Origin: Acrasis kona
Lineage: Eukaryota; Heterolobosea; Eutetramitea; Acrasida; Acrasidae
Assembly: GCA_026419775.2 (NCBI GenBank)
Contig: JAOPGA020001124.1
Span: forward strand, 62,001 to 126,000
Direction of reading: 5' to 3'
Length of the DNA: 64,000 nt
Shown: positions 49,496 to 60,477 of the stretch, in pieces
How the letters are laid out: each line of letters starts with the position of its first letter
Numbering within the stretch: the stretch's first letter is position 1
Translations under genes and position numbers: made by a program
The notes under the pieces: model-generated
The model's database searches: none
What the model saw: the letters and a program-made list of their open reading frames with translations, nothing else
Told to the model about the DNA's origin: nothing

Positions 49496-51657
49496 ATGAT
49501 ACAAACTAACAAAGTACATGAAGGAGATCGAGTTCCAACAATTAATGTGGAGAAGGAAGAGTCTGTACTGCAATACTCGATAGCACACTGCAGTAGTGAA
49601 GACCACGAGCATCCTAGTAACAACCTCCTCACTCTAAAAGGTGTTACAAAAGTATCTGGAGGATGGGCCACTGCTAGACTTTGTAAATATCCGCAAATTC
49701 TCATTTTGAAGCTACCTCCCAATGTTCTACTTGACGAGATTTCAAAATCAGAGTTTTTAATTAACGTGCATAAACAACCAACTTTCATCGAAACGGAAGC
49801 ATCTTTTGATGGGAAAGTATTTTATCGAACTGGGTACATATAGTCTAAACGCTGACTAACAAGCAAAGGCAGATTACATCGAAATCTTTGGGAGAATCAG
49901 AGATGATTTGGTCAATCGATACAGGCAGGGATATGTGGAACAATACTTTGAGACTTCGCTCAAAAAATCAAGTAACTCACATCAAGTACACATTCGACAG
50001 AAATCTTCCATCCACTGAACTGAACGTTTATAATCAGATTCAAGTATTGGGATTAAGTGTACATACGAAAAAGAGGAGAGACGATTTGTCTCACATGCAA
50101 GTTGACAAGAAATATGAGTTACCTAATGCACAAGATGTAGATGAACAAGATTTCATAGATGCAGAAAATATTAGCGTACAGAAAAAGAACCACGCTGCAC
50201 AGGTGCAGTTTGACCTGCTGCAAAGTAAACTGATGATTGTAAGATTAATTTATTTCCTCTTTTTTAATGAATTAGAGTGATCAAGTTGCAGAAAAGATCA
50301 AATTGGTCTTGCATAAAAAGCTAATTGTTATCCATGTTGATGAAAATTATGAGGAAGCCGCACAAATTGACTTAATTTATAAACAGTTATTATCATACGC
50401 GGAGCAACTGCTTATTTATGAGCAGGACATTAATATAGCTGTTAAAAAAGAAGACTTTTCTTATGCTGCTGCTTTGAAAAAGGAACATGAGCGCACAAAG
50501 GTGCTGTTTGAGTCTTATTATAATGAAAAGTGGATGAATATGCCAAACATACCTATAGCAAATAAAAAGCTCATAGATCCTCACACTGGAGAACTCAATT
50601 TCATGCAAAAGTTTGTGCTCATTTTTACATTATTATAATTATTGTAGGAAGCTCCTACAGCGCATAAATGAAGCAGAAATTCATTTTGATGTACTTTAAT
50701 TCATTTTTTTTATTGGCTAATATTTTAAAAGGAAGATGATTACTTTGAAGGAAAAATGTACCGCGAAGATAGATATGAATTTAATTTTGGATCTGATTTT
50801 CTTGATTTGTACCAGTCGAATATTGCTGCAGATAAAGCAAGGGTGATGAAAACATTTTTAGATGAATGTGAAAATATAATACAGCACCAAGAATTTAGAA
50901 ACGAAAAAGAGGATGAAATATCCCATGAGGAGGGCTATTTAATGGCTCTTAGAAAGGAGGAGGTGTTAGAAGACTCTGTTAGAATCGCTGCTAGCCTCTT
51001 TGAATATGGTAATGATTCTTTGAGAGATGTAGCGGAGGGTATTAAACATTTTACCACTTTTATGGAGCAATTCTCTACTATATTCGAGCCTAGTGAACTA
51101 AGAAATAAATGTTCTTTTATTGTGAGCAGCATCACTGATATTGAAGTAAAATCAAAACAACTGGAGGATTTGTTTTTATCCAGCATAGGGAGATTGACTA
51201 GGAATAAGGTAAACTCTATAATAGTTTTAATGAGTTTATTGTGAAATAGCGCCTTGGACCCCAATTTGTTCTTGATGGACTCATGAAGGGAAGGCTTGGC
51301 AACAAGCCCATCAATCATTTAGAACTAAGAGCCAGTTTGCAGTTTATGAACGGAAAGTTTTTTAAAAACTCTACTGCTTATTGTGACTCTAAGCAAGTGA
51401 CATCACATATTGGACAGGTTGCATGTCTTGCAATCAATTCTGATGATCTAATTTTTAAAAAAATTGGCATTCAGCTATGTATAGACATGTATGAGCAAGG
51501 GGGAAGAAAGCAGCTAGAGTCTGTCTGGGCCAAGTTGGAAGGGGATGGTAAAAAGGTAATGCGTGGTTGTATTGATACTAATAAATCAAAATTGTAGGAT
51601 GTATTAGATGCCATTGAGTTATATGACCAAGAGTTGTACAACCATTACATTGAATAA
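49496..51657 (+). CDS. CEP104: CEP104-like ciliary-tip/centrosomal protein
   Basis: 642 residues from exons 49496-49833, 49869-50238, 50276-50610, 50648-50690, 50732-51208, 51250-51555 and 51598-51657 (introns 35-42 nt). The N-terminal jelly-roll-like domain matches CEP104: AHCSSEDHEHPSNNLL, then GWATARLCKYPQILILKLP and VNHIKYTFDRNLPST-like core strands ending VYNQIQVLGLSV. A coiled coil follows (DQVAEKIKLVLHKKLIVIH, EDFSYAAALKKEHERTKVLF). The C-terminal half is helical and TOG-like (LGPQFVLDGLMKGRLGNKP, FKKIGIQLCIDMYEQGG). CEP104 sits at growing ciliary tips and centriole ends; its presence implies a flagellate stage. The usual C-terminal zinc fingers are absent. The first ATG may instead be 49442, only 10 nt after the upstream stop. 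Confidence 0.75.
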
Positions 51658-51855
51658 ATAATCATTAAATAAAGTTCCAGATCTACTACTAAGGCGATAT
51701 CACCTTGAATAAATTTAATCAAGTATTTTTGTGCCTGTTTAAAAAATAAAAAATAGGTTATAAAATTGCAAGTGGAACCCGCGTTAGAAGAGCGTTTGTT
51801 GTAATTTTTGTAGCACACAACTCCGAGTGATTGTCTTGGATATCCGTAGTAAAAA

Positions 51856-53066
51856 ATGTTGAAGATAGTCCCAGTGCTACTGTTAACATTCACATTGGTA
51901 TGGGCCCAGAATCCAGAGTCGTATGACTTCCGTACAGCGCACACAGAGTGTCCAATCACTGTTCTAAATCAAGGTCAGTGTGGAAGGTACACAGAATTTT
52001 AACTTCTCATGATTCTCACACTACCAGCTGTTGGGCGTTTAGTGCCATACAACAACTCAACTTGAGGTTTTGTCGCCAAACTAACGGGTCTTTTAATCCG
52101 TTGTTGTCTCCTCAACATTTGATAAACTGTGACAAATTAGATAACGGATGCAATGGTGGAAATAGTAAGAGCTTCTACTTTTCAAAATCTAATGTTTATA
52201 GTACTTTCTGCCTACGAACACATTGAACAGCACGGAGTAGATAAGGAAGAGTGTACACCTTATACAAGCGGTTTAACAGGTAAAGATGGCAACTGCACCA
52301 ACCAGTGCTCCGATCAAAAATTCAGTTATACCCTATCTTATGTCACCGATGGCAATTATATGAAACCAGTAGTAGAAGCGGAAAGAGTCAAGGAGGTTCG
52401 TTTTCAAATGCTTTTCATTTTAACACGAATAGGAAATTATGAACCATGGACCTGTCAGCATGTCTTTCGCTGTCTATACTGATTTTAAGGAGTTCTTCAT
52501 TCACAACCCTAAGGGAATTTACACATCTAAAAACGGAACTTTGAGAGGATATCACTCAGTTGCCGTCATCGGGTGGGGCAAAGAAGTTGTTGGAAATAGT
52601 TCGATTGAGTACTGGTTGGTTTGTAATTCATGGTAAGTTTTTCAATACGATTCAAATTTAACATTAAAGGTCATCAAATTTCGGAGATGGTGGATTCTTC
52701 AAGATTGCTTTCGAAAATGATGTTGAATTTGGGAGAATAGCAGAATTTGGAACTCCATCTATAAATAAGCCGCCACCAAATGCAGTGCCAAAACCCATCA
52801 AGAAGAACAATTCGGTTCAAGTTGGTCAGCCAATTAAAGTCTCTCGTCTTGACGAAGATGTATTACAAGCCGCTTTGCAAATGATGCCAGATGACATGGT
52901 TCTATTAGATGTTATTAGTGCCACCACGCAAGTAGTTAATGGAATTAGATATGATTTACGAGTAAAAGCAATACCAAAGAGTGGAAACAACGAGCCAAAA
53001 GCGTTAAGATTGATTGGTACCAGTGACTTCCAGAATAATCTTGTTGTGAGCAAAAGATCACAATAA
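51856..53066 (+). CDS. Papain-family cysteine protease with C-terminal cystatin-like domain
   Basis: 352 residues from exons 51856-51986, 52028-52164, 52202-52395, 52433-52632 and 52670-53066 (introns 37-41 nt). Signal peptide MLKIVPVLLLTFTLVWAQ. The mature C1A fold starts almost at once (SYDFRTAHTECP), with no visible I29 propeptide. The first junction restores the active site NQGQCGSCWAFSA. Then come CDKLDNGCNGGN, IEQHGVDKEECTPY and EIMNHGPVSMSFAVYTDF, with His in GYHSVAVIGWG and Asn in CNSW. Spacing is cathepsin B-like, without an occluding loop. After a Pro/Lys linker, residues ~258-345 read as a cystatin: LDEDVLQAALQMM, LLDVISATTQVVNGIRYDLR with Q-V-V-N-G for Q-x-V-x-G. Self-inhibition in cis or trans is inferred. 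Secreted or lysosomal. Confidence 0.85.
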
Positions 53067-53209
53067 ATGATGTCTGTTATCTCTTTTTCTTTTTCATAAA
53101 TATAAAACAAACCCACCCTATGTTTGATGTGTAATCCTTTTGACTCTGTAATAATTTCCCTCAGCCCGTCCGTCAATCAAAACAATTTGCAAACAAATCA
53201 ACTGAAGCA

Positions 53210-53545
53210 ATGCCAGTGGTACACATAGTTCTATTCAAATTCAAACCATCCACATCGGAGGAACAAATAAACGATGTAATGGATGCATTGGGAACACTCA
53301 AATCAAAGTTCGACGGTATTGTTTCATACTCATCTGGACCAAACATTTCAACAGAGAATCTACACAAGGGTAATAAAAAACATGGGTCTTGATCTAACGT
53401 AATAGGGTTAACTCACGGATTCACGATGAAGTTCAAGGATGCCGCCTCAAGAGATGCATACTTGCCACATGAAGAACACGTAAAAGTTGCAAAGAAGTTG
53501 ATCGACAATATGGAAGATATTGTTGTGTTCGATTACGAAGAATAA
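53210..53545 (+). CDS. Dabb (stress-responsive alpha/beta barrel) domain protein
   Basis: 99 residues from exons 53210-53369 and 53406-53545 (intron 36 nt). The whole protein is one dimeric alpha/beta-barrel domain: VVHIVLFKFKPSTSEEQIN, FDGIVSYSSGPNISTENL, GLTHGFTMKFKDAASRDAYL, PHEEHVKVAKKLIDN, DIVVFDYEE. The HxxHxxV pattern (PHEEHVKV) is typical. Small cytosolic proteins of this family respond to stress or modify polyketides; no specific substrate can be named. Confidence 0.92.
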
Positions 53546-53755
53546 AAGGTTTTATTTCAACCAATGTACTGATTCACTCCGGATCGCTCCAATACTTGGA
53601 AATATTGTATTATTAATATTTGTTTAGAAATACTCACTTCAGTCTCCTAAAATTTAAGAAGAGCATCAAACACCAATTAAGACAAATCTTGTCAAAACAA
53701 GACTCAAAGTTACATAACGAAAACAGGACAAAATGTTCTTTTATTTAAAACACGT

Positions 53756-54241
53756 TCATCTCCTCATGAAAAAAATAGACATGTAAGCAATAATAAAAAT
53801 CGCGATAAAAGCAAATTGGATTGCGAGAGCAATAAAGAATATAATTAGAGAGTACTTTGCATATTTACGAGCAACTTCTGAGGTACTTTGTCTGTGTATG
53901 AAAAAATTAAAGAGCCAAATCCAAGAGAAGAAGAACCCACCTACTAATAAATATGTCGCGAGTTCTGTATCTTTTTGGTTCCTTTGCTCATCACTATCAA
54001 ACGATAGTGCAACAGTTTGAGTCGGTCCAGATGATATAAGTGACGAATCATTAAATCTCACCTGAGTACTTTCTGCTTGTGGATAAGAGTTGTCAACAAC
54101 GAATGGGTTGTACACATTTTGTGGTGGATGTTGGTAAACTGGTTGTTGTTGTGGATATGTCGGTTGAGGAGCATATGAGTATTGATGGACCGGATACGAT
54201 GAGACTTGTGCTTCTACCTGCTCTTGATTGTGCACAGTCAT
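53756..54241 (-). CDS. Membrane protein with Pro/Gln/Tyr-rich cytosolic tail
   Basis: 161 residues from ATG 54241 (MTVHNQEQVEAQ). The N-terminal ~90 residues are rich in Tyr, Pro and Gln (YSYAPQPTYPQQQPVYQHPP), with PPQNVY/NPF-like short motifs. The C-terminal part has two strongly hydrophobic segments (TYLLVGGFFFSWIWLFNFFI and SLIIFFIALAIQFAFIAIFI) and ends in a basic MRR. This layout is common in small endosomal and plasma-membrane proteins, where the Pro/Tyr-rich region binds WW or EVH-type partners. Family not recognised. Confidence 0.7.
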   Translation of the reverse strand: MTVHNQEQVEAQVSSYPVHQYSYAPQPTYPQQQPVYQHPPQNVYNPFVVDNSYPQAESTQVRFNDSSLISSGPTQTVALSFDSDEQRNQKDTELATYLLVGGFFFSWIWLFNFFIHRQSTSEVARKYAKYSLIIFFIALAIQFAFIAIFIIAYMSIFFMRR

Positions 54242-54315
54242 ATGTCCAAAATATACACGAAATGGAATCAAGGGTTGGCCATTACAAATATACAAAATGA
54301 AACAACTTTATTTGT

Positions 54316-55173
54316 TTACAAAGCTGCTGCAGCCAAAACAGCAGCTCCGACGATTGCGGCTCCTGCAGCAAGTTTCTCTGCTGAGTTACTAGCTCTGTTA
54401 TCACCTGACTCATTGGAAGGTGTGGAGGTGGTGGATGGCGCTCTTGATGTTGATGGTGTGGGTGTACCTGTCGCTGGTGCTCTTGAAGTGGATGGTGCAC
54501 TTGAGGTGGACGGTGCCTTTGAAGTGGATGGGGCACCTGATGTAGATGGGGCAGACGAAGTTGATGGAGCAGATGTTCCATCAAAAGTCACAACGAGGAA
54601 TGAACCGCGACCGTTGACTTCACGTGCTGCGATCTTGATTGATGATCCAGAGCCACTGGTCTGGCCAAATGCTACATTGAACTCTGAACCCTTGTTATCA
54701 ATAGCTGATTGTAGTGCTGATAGAATGTTAACGTTGCTTAAAGGCAGTTTTGATGCTACGTTGAATGTAACATTGCCCAGGAGAACGTTGGTCGAAGGTA
54801 GATAGTCGGCTGGTAATGACTGGCTTTGTTCGTTGAATGAAGTAGCATTGTAGATGTCGAATGAGACTACATCTGCTGCTGGTGCTTCAGAAACGCGTTG
54901 AGGTGCAACTACATCAAGAGCTTTGGAGAAGACTATTTGTGCTGATGTCAGTTTAACACCCTTCAAACTTCCAATGTTGTATGAGGTGAACAATACTCCT
55001 GCATTGCTTGCTGAGCAGCAGCTTAAAGTATACGATGTATTACTGTGTTGGCTGTATGGACCTCCATTTGCATACACAATAAAGTTGTCTTTGGTAGACT
55101 TGAGTTCTTCGACGGCACAAAAGGCATTGGTTGCCAACAGTGTTACTAGAGCAACTAATATGATTGTTTTCAT
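54316..55173 (-). CDS. GPI-anchor-type surface protein with Ser/Pro/Thr repeats
   Basis: 285 residues from ATG 55173 (MKTIILVALVTLLATNAFC is a signal peptide). Residues 20-205 form a beta-rich extracellular domain (STKDNFIVYANGGPYSQHSN, GSLKGVKLTSAQIVFS, FDIYNATSF, SALQSAIDNKG, GRGSFLVVTFDG) that resembles the DNRLRE/CBM96-like sandwich. A mucin-like stalk follows with about seven copies of APSTS[SGKR] in six-residue register. The C-terminus (SAEKLAAGAAIVGAAVLAAAAL) is a small-residue and hydrophobic tail as expected of a GPI signal. Probable O-glycosylated cell-surface protein. Confidence 0.85.
   Translation of the reverse strand: MKTIILVALVTLLATNAFCAVEELKSTKDNFIVYANGGPYSQHSNTSYTLSCCSASNAGVLFTSYNIGSLKGVKLTSAQIVFSKALDVVAPQRVSEAPAADVVSFDIYNATSFNEQSQSLPADYLPSTNVLLGNVTFNVASKLPLSNVNILSALQSAIDNKGSEFNVAFGQTSGSGSSIKIAAREVNGRGSFLVVTFDGTSAPSTSSAPSTSGAPSTSKAPSTSSAPSTSRAPATGTPTPSTSRAPSTTSTPSNESGDNRASNSAEKLAAGAAIVGAAVLAAAAL
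54425..54580 (-). repeat. Tandem 18-bp repeats encoding Ala-Pro-Ser-Thr-Ser
   Basis: Within the surface-protein gene, imperfect 18-bp units encode APSTS plus one variable residue, repeated about seven times with one longer interruption (RAPATGTPTPSTS). Such arrays expand and contract by slippage. Confidence 0.8.
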
Positions 55174-55849
55174 TTTTTGTTTTTGTTGTGACAAGAAGCG
55201 AACCTTCGTATTTATGGGAGGACTCCTGATTGGTGATAAAATCGATTAGGTAAGTAGAATTCAAACGACAACTCTAAAAATATTTTTACTTGCCTTGTAT
55301 GTGATAAATGTTCGGATTGAACAGCATCTATATTGGACAAAATTTTTCGCTACATAAACCACAAAAACCGGTCTGAAACTTAGACCGCACTTCAATACTA
55401 TTTATTAATAAGTTAATCACCTACAAAATAAACTGAACGCTTCGTAAAGTGATGTTCAATGGATTTAGCTGATGTGAGAGTAACATTACAGAGTCGCAAT
55501 CTATTCCAAACATTCTTTGCCTTTCATGCTAGTACCCATTTGAAAATAAATGAACAATAGCTTGTGTGTCTTCAAACAATATATTATGACTAAGTTTATA
55601 CTACCCCTAACTCTCTAACAACCACACAAGGCATGATTTTATCAAGGCTCTAGCTCTTCTCTATCTCTATGAAGAAAAATTACTTAAGCTTTTTCAACAC
55701 CAATATTTTATCAAAGCTACGCCCAAGACCGTCACTGCGGTGTTGGGGCAGTTTTCATCTATTTTCTCTATCCGCGAGTTGACTGACTTTATGTTCCAAT
55801 TTAGTTGAACTAAATTAAAGTGGTTTCAGGTTGACAAATTATCACAACC
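55174..55849. other. Intergenic region, divergent promoters
   Basis: 676 nt, A/T-rich, between the surface-protein gene (minus) and eIF5 (plus). No open frame of interest, RNA gene or repeat recognised. Confidence 0.5.
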
Positions 55850-57164
55850 ATGTCGGACAAGCAGTACGTGAACATCCCCACTGACGTTCAAGATGCCCAT
55901 TACAGATACAAGATGGAGAGGATGAACCTCAAAGTAGAAGGTTCGTTAAATAATTCCTTCAACAAAACTCATCATTAGGTCGTGGTAACGGTATTAAAAC
56001 AGTTGTAACCAACATGTCAAATGTTGCCGCACATCTAAAAGTTCCAGTTTCCTGTATGAATTTATTTTTTGTTATATTACTAATCAACGCAGATCCAACA
56101 AAATATTTTGGACTTGAGTTGGGAGCGCAAAGCAAGTTTGATAAATCTAACGACAGGGCTATTATTAATGGTCAATTTGACTATCCACAGTTTGAAACAC
56201 TTTTAAACAACTTTATCAAAAAATTCGTGTGCTGCTATAGATGCCACTTGCCAGGTACGATCAAAGTTTTTAATGTTGCTTATATTTTAAAGAGTGCAGC
56301 ATGACCATCGACAAACATGAAAACATCAAGCTAACTTGCAGTGCTTGCGGTCACATCTCCACCGTGCCACCAGCAGAAAAAATGGCAACCTTCATCATCA
56401 AGCATCCTCCAAAGAACAAGAACACACACGTCAAGGCAAACGCCCAACAAGGACCAGTCAAGGCTGACGTGACCGACTTGGTAAGAAGAGCCGACGAAGA
56501 TGATGAGGAATGGGATCCAGACGTCTCCGACGAGGCCGTACGTCAGCGTCGTGAGGAGGAAGGTTTGCAAGGTCGCCTAGCAGAATTAGCCATGGATAGC
56601 GACGAAGAGGGAGGCGACAAGAAGAAGAAAAAGAAGACAGCAAACGATGACGATGAGGACGAAGAAGATGACATTGTGCCACCCGTCGAAGTGTTGAAGA
56701 ACTTTTTAAGTCTCAAGAAGGATGCAACGACAAAGCAGATCCTTGCTGCAGTCAACAAGATCAAGGAGGACTACGAACTAAGCGACAAGGATGCCGTTTG
56801 TTTAATGTACGAAAGTTTCTTTGACAAGAACATTGAGAAACAAATTCAAAAGTATGCGCCAGCACTCAAACCGTTTGTCGAAAATTCCACATCAGCACAA
56901 AAAATCATATTGGGATACACTGAGGAATTATGCGGCGTGAAGGAGAGTTCGAAACTTTTAAGCAAAGTGAGCGTCATCTTGAAGGCCTTCTATGACCAGG
57001 GATTGTTAGATGAAGAAGTCATTGTGGAATGGCACTCAAAGAAGAAGAGCAGATTTGTGAAGAGCAGTTCTGTGGTTCTAAAGGTAAAAGAAGCCGCTAA
57101 ACCTTTTGTGGAGTGGTTAAATAGTGCAGAGGAAGAGGAGGAAAGCGATGATGAGGACAATTAA
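55850..57164 (+). CDS. EIF5: Translation initiation factor eIF5
   Basis: 399 residues from exons 55850-55940, 55979-56053, 56093-56254 and 56293-57164 (introns 38, 39 and 38 nt). eIF5 is the GTPase-activating protein for eIF2 during start-codon selection. The N-terminal domain is well conserved: NIPTDVQDAHYRYKMERM, RGNGIKTVVTNM, KVPVSYPTKYFGLELGAQ, then the zinc site CYRCHLPEC...CSACG. The catalytic Arg region near the N-terminus is retained. An acidic and Lys-rich linker (EEWDPDVSDEA, DKKKKKKTANDDDED) leads to the C-terminal W2 HEAT-like domain ending in acidic aromatic patches (WLNSAEEEEESDDEDN). Intron 2 uses the GTATGA donor at 56054, which restores the conserved YPTKYFG. Confidence 0.95.
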
Positions 57165-57236
57165 AATAACTTTTGTAATAAATGTGTTTTGAAACAATGT
57201 TTCTCTTTCACACAACCATCTCTTACAACAAACAAC

Positions 57237-58430
57237 ATGTTAAAGGGACGACTGTTCATAACTCGTTGCATGGCCAATTATAAGGCTTATGGTACCAAAA
57301 GCATTTACCCAAAACCCTGTATAAGCGAAATAAAAACGAACGAAATATTGGAAGATATAATAAAACACAATGGATTGGAAGCTGGATTAGACTACATTGA
57401 AACATATAGAGACATAACGACTTGCAATTCTTACATTAAATGTTTGTTAACGCGAGGGAAAGTCGACAAAGCTGATGAATTTCTAAGCGAAATGATAAAC
57501 AAGGGACCGAAGCCAAATGCACAAACAATGTGCACATATGTTGATGAATTGTGTAAAAATGGACGACCTAGCAGAGGTTTCAAAGCATTTAACTTTTTTC
57601 GGAGCCGACTCAAAATATCGCCCAACGCACGTTGTTATAACGTTCTACTTTCGACTTATATGAAACGTGGTAAAGTGCAACAAGCAGATAAACTATTTCA
57701 AAGCATAATTGGAGCCAACCAAGACACGAACAGCTTCACCTACACGGTCATGATCTCTGGTTACTTGCAGAATGGAAGGACGCAAGATGCATTAAAATTA
57801 TTCGATCACATGCACCTCATCGGCATTGAGGCCGAAAGTATTTGTATCGATATGATCATAAGTGCTGCAGGTATAGACATACAGGACGCAGAACAAGTTC
57901 TAGTCCAAGCAAGGAAGAGCAAAATTAAAGTGGGTTGGAGCATTTTGAGAGCATTGGCAGAGAAATACGTTCAAAATAATAAACCTCAACAAGCCATTTA
58001 TTGTTTAGATTTGTACTTTAAAGAATCCAACGCTCCGACGCTCCGACCCTACTTTTACAACGAGTTGTTGAGGACATTGTTTGATGCCGGCAGCACTTAT
58101 GAAGCCGTGGAGCAGTTTAGAAGGGGAATGGCATCTGATGTAAAGTATAACGTGAGTACGGCAAGGACCATGATTGACGGGTACAATCGATATCGAATGA
58201 AAAACTATTTTTATGGTTTTTGTAAGAATGAATTGTTAAAGATGGACATTGATAAACATGACCCCAAACTTGTGCAGAGCATGTTGAGCGCCTATAAAAG
58301 TTTCGACATGATGAGGGAGGCAAGATTAATGTATAACGATCTTCCAGTTCATGTGAGGAATTTATTACCAGAAGAGTCTAAACAGATTATGGCTAGTTCC
58401 GGTGTCACTAAGCGTACGTTTATTGTTTAA
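57237..58430 (+). CDS. Pentatricopeptide repeat (PPR) protein, probably mitochondrial
   Basis: 397 residues, single exon, from ATG 57237. The first ~20 residues (MLKGRLFITRCMANYKAYG) are basic and amphipathic, as in a mitochondrial presequence. From residue ~60 there are 35-residue helical hairpins of PPR type: TCNSYIKCLLTRGKVDKADE, CYNVLLSTYMKRGKVQQADK, FTYTVMISGYLQNGRTQDAL, NELLRTLFDAGSTYEAVEQF. PPR proteins bind specific organelle RNAs for processing or translation. The target cannot be read from the sequence with confidence. Confidence 0.88.
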   Translation: MLKGRLFITRCMANYKAYGTKSIYPKPCISEIKTNEILEDIIKHNGLEAGLDYIETYRDITTCNSYIKCLLTRGKVDKADEFLSEMINKGPKPNAQTMCTYVDELCKNGRPSRGFKAFNFFRSRLKISPNARCYNVLLSTYMKRGKVQQADKLFQSIIGANQDTNSFTYTVMISGYLQNGRTQDALKLFDHMHLIGIEAESICIDMIISAAGIDIQDAEQVLVQARKSKIKVGWSILRALAEKYVQNNKPQQAIYCLDLYFKESNAPTLRPYFYNELLRTLFDAGSTYEAVEQFRRGMASDVKYNVSTARTMIDGYNRYRMKNYFYGFCKNELLKMDIDKHDPKLVQSMLSAYKSFDMMREARLMYNDLPVHVRNLLPEESKQIMASSGVTKRTFIV

Positions 58431-58449
58431 ATGACCAAATAAAATGTTG

Positions 58450-58671
58450 TTAATTGTAATACAGTTCTAAACCCATTCCGTCGTGAATTTCGTAGTCTTC
58501 CAGCGTGATGTGGTCTTTATATGTATTGTACCATTTTTGTATACGAATTTTTTCTGGGCGAGTTCCTGTTTGTGCAGCCACTAGTTTTTTCAAATCACCA
58601 ATGGTATCGTCTTGATTACATTTTACGCGAATTTTTTTTCCAAGCCTGTCATTCAACACCACCTCTATCAT
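58450..58671 (-). CDS. UBL5: Ubiquitin-like modifier UBL5/Hub1
   Basis: 73 residues, the exact size of UBL5/Hub1. Family-defining features: [69 protein letters not shown]. The C-terminus has YY followed by Asn and no di-glycine. Hub1 binds the HIND motif of splicing factors non-covalently and promotes use of some introns, which fits an intron-rich genome. Its stop lies 19 nt from the stop of the convergent PPR gene. Confidence 0.97.
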   Translation of the reverse strand: MIEVVLNDRLGKKIRVKCNQDDTIGDLKKLVAAQTGTRPEKIRIQKWYNTYKDHITLEDYEIHDGMGLELYYN

Positions 58672-58874
58672 GGTTTATCTTGAATTTGAACAGTTGACTG
58701 ATTATCAATTACAATTCTAGAAGAAAAATTTCAGTGTCAGGTCTGTACAAGAAATATTTATTTTCGACCAATTTCTTGACTGATCATCGCACAGAAATAT
58801 ATTTGTCTTGTAATAATGTACACCACATATTTTCTACCTTCTTCGACCAACTTTATTTCTTGAAACTTCAATGT

Positions 58875-60418
58875 TCATGTATAGTAATAGTCCTGGTTCA
58901 AGAAGATTCCCTTCTTCAGCAGCATCCAATCGTACTCAAAATCAAGCACGTAATTTTTCTTGTTAAATAACTCAATAAATATTCTTCTTAGATATGTATA
59001 GTCAGGTACATCCTCAAACTGCAGAGATCTAACGTGTTGAAAATACTGAACAAACTCGCTAGGAAGTCCCTGACACAAGCTTTTTATGCTTGTTGATATC
59101 TTTTTCTTTCCAATCAAAGTGTGTCTTTGTTCTTTTGTTTTAGCTCGTAAGCCTTGCCAGGGCAGCTGCCCCTTTAACAAGTAAACCAAAACGTAACCAA
59201 TTGACTCCAAATCATCTCTACGACTTTGTTCAAATCCCAAATGAGAATTTGTACTAGTATATCTGGCCGTTCCAATCAGCGAGATATTTTTTCTGAATTT
59301 AATGTGTTGGTTTGTTTTTTCGTCTATAAATCTTTTAGCTAGACCAAAGTCTACTAAATATATATGGTGTCCCTTTGAACCTCTACCCATCAAAAAGTTT
59401 TCTGGCTTTATATCTGTCAAGCTAATTAGTAAAAGCTACAACAATAATACGAGCATACCCCGATGGATGATACATTTAGAATGCAGGTATTCTATTCTCG
59501 ATAGTATTTGATCGGCCAACATGAGTACGCTCTTGAGCGATAATCTATTTCTACAAAAATCAAACAAATCTTCTATACAGGGCCCCAGGAAATCAATAAT
59601 CATAACATTATAGCTGTCCTCTACTCCATACCAATGTAGCTTCGGAAAACCTATAGGAAAGGCGTGCCCTGAGTCGGCGTTTAGAGCTATCGTATATTTA
59701 ATGTTAATGTTCAAGTCTTGAGCTCACCTGTTGTTGAATTTGTTCTCCTTTCGTTCTCTATTATCGGCATCGAATTTGGGCCTGATATTGGCGAGTGGTG
59801 ATAGTTTGCTGACCCATCCATCCCTAAATGTCTGTACAGCCTGCTTTCGAATAGTAGCTGAGGATTTTTTATTCTTAGAGGTTCTATTTTGATGGCAACA
59901 TCTTCATTTGTTGCGACGTTTTTTCCAGCATATATTGTGCCAAAGCTACCATTTCCAACTTTGTGCCCCACAAGAAAATATTTACCAACTCTCTTTGGTA
60001 GTTTAGCCTCTACTTTTATGCTCCTCCATTCAATGTTGTTGTTTTCTGTAGTTGGAGATGGAGATGTGGGGAAGAACGACCAAAAACCTGTTTTAGTTTG
60101 TTGTTCTCGTGCCTCCTCCTGCCTCAATAAATTCGAAACATCATTTTCCAACATTGGTGATAAATTATTTCTAACGTGTCCATACTGCTCGTCATGCGAC
60201 AGCATCATTAATACATTATTTGGAAGTGGGGGTTTCCAATCGTCGGTGGACCGCTTTGCAGGTGATTGATGATTGTGTGTCCTTATAAAAAGTGGTGACA
60301 ACTCCTTATTATCATTATATCGCTGCTTCGCATTTATGTTTAATGAATTCAATGACTGCGCTTTGAACTCTGTATTGCTAACAATAATGAGCGGCTCTAA
60401 TTGCGTCTTCAGACTCAT
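58875..60418 (-). CDS. Casein kinase 1-family protein kinase
   Basis: 485 residues from exons 59728-60418, 59459-59686 and 58875-59413 (introns 41 and 45 nt). A 140-residue disordered N-terminus precedes the kinase domain ([22 protein letters not shown]). CK1 hallmarks follow: [63 protein letters not shown] and LPWQGL. In place of the usual SIN, CK1 kinases carry ASINTH; here the motif reads TSTNSH. The N-lobe glycine loop is intact. The C-terminus is short ([23 protein letters not shown] end), without the usual long tail. Likely active; substrates unknown. Confidence 0.9.
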
Positions 60419-60477
60419 TTTGTTTACAAATGGTCCTGTAATTAGACATAAAAAGAAAGTTTTGAGGGATTGTAAAG

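Noticed and set aside
51645..51959. Minus-strand frame of 104 codons overlapping the protease start
   Set aside because: It overlaps the signal peptide and first exon of the protease, shows no family features, and lies antisense to a better gene.
54206..54805. A 199-codon plus-strand frame rich in Val-Asp-Gly-Ala
   Set aside because: It is the antisense of the APSTS repeat array.
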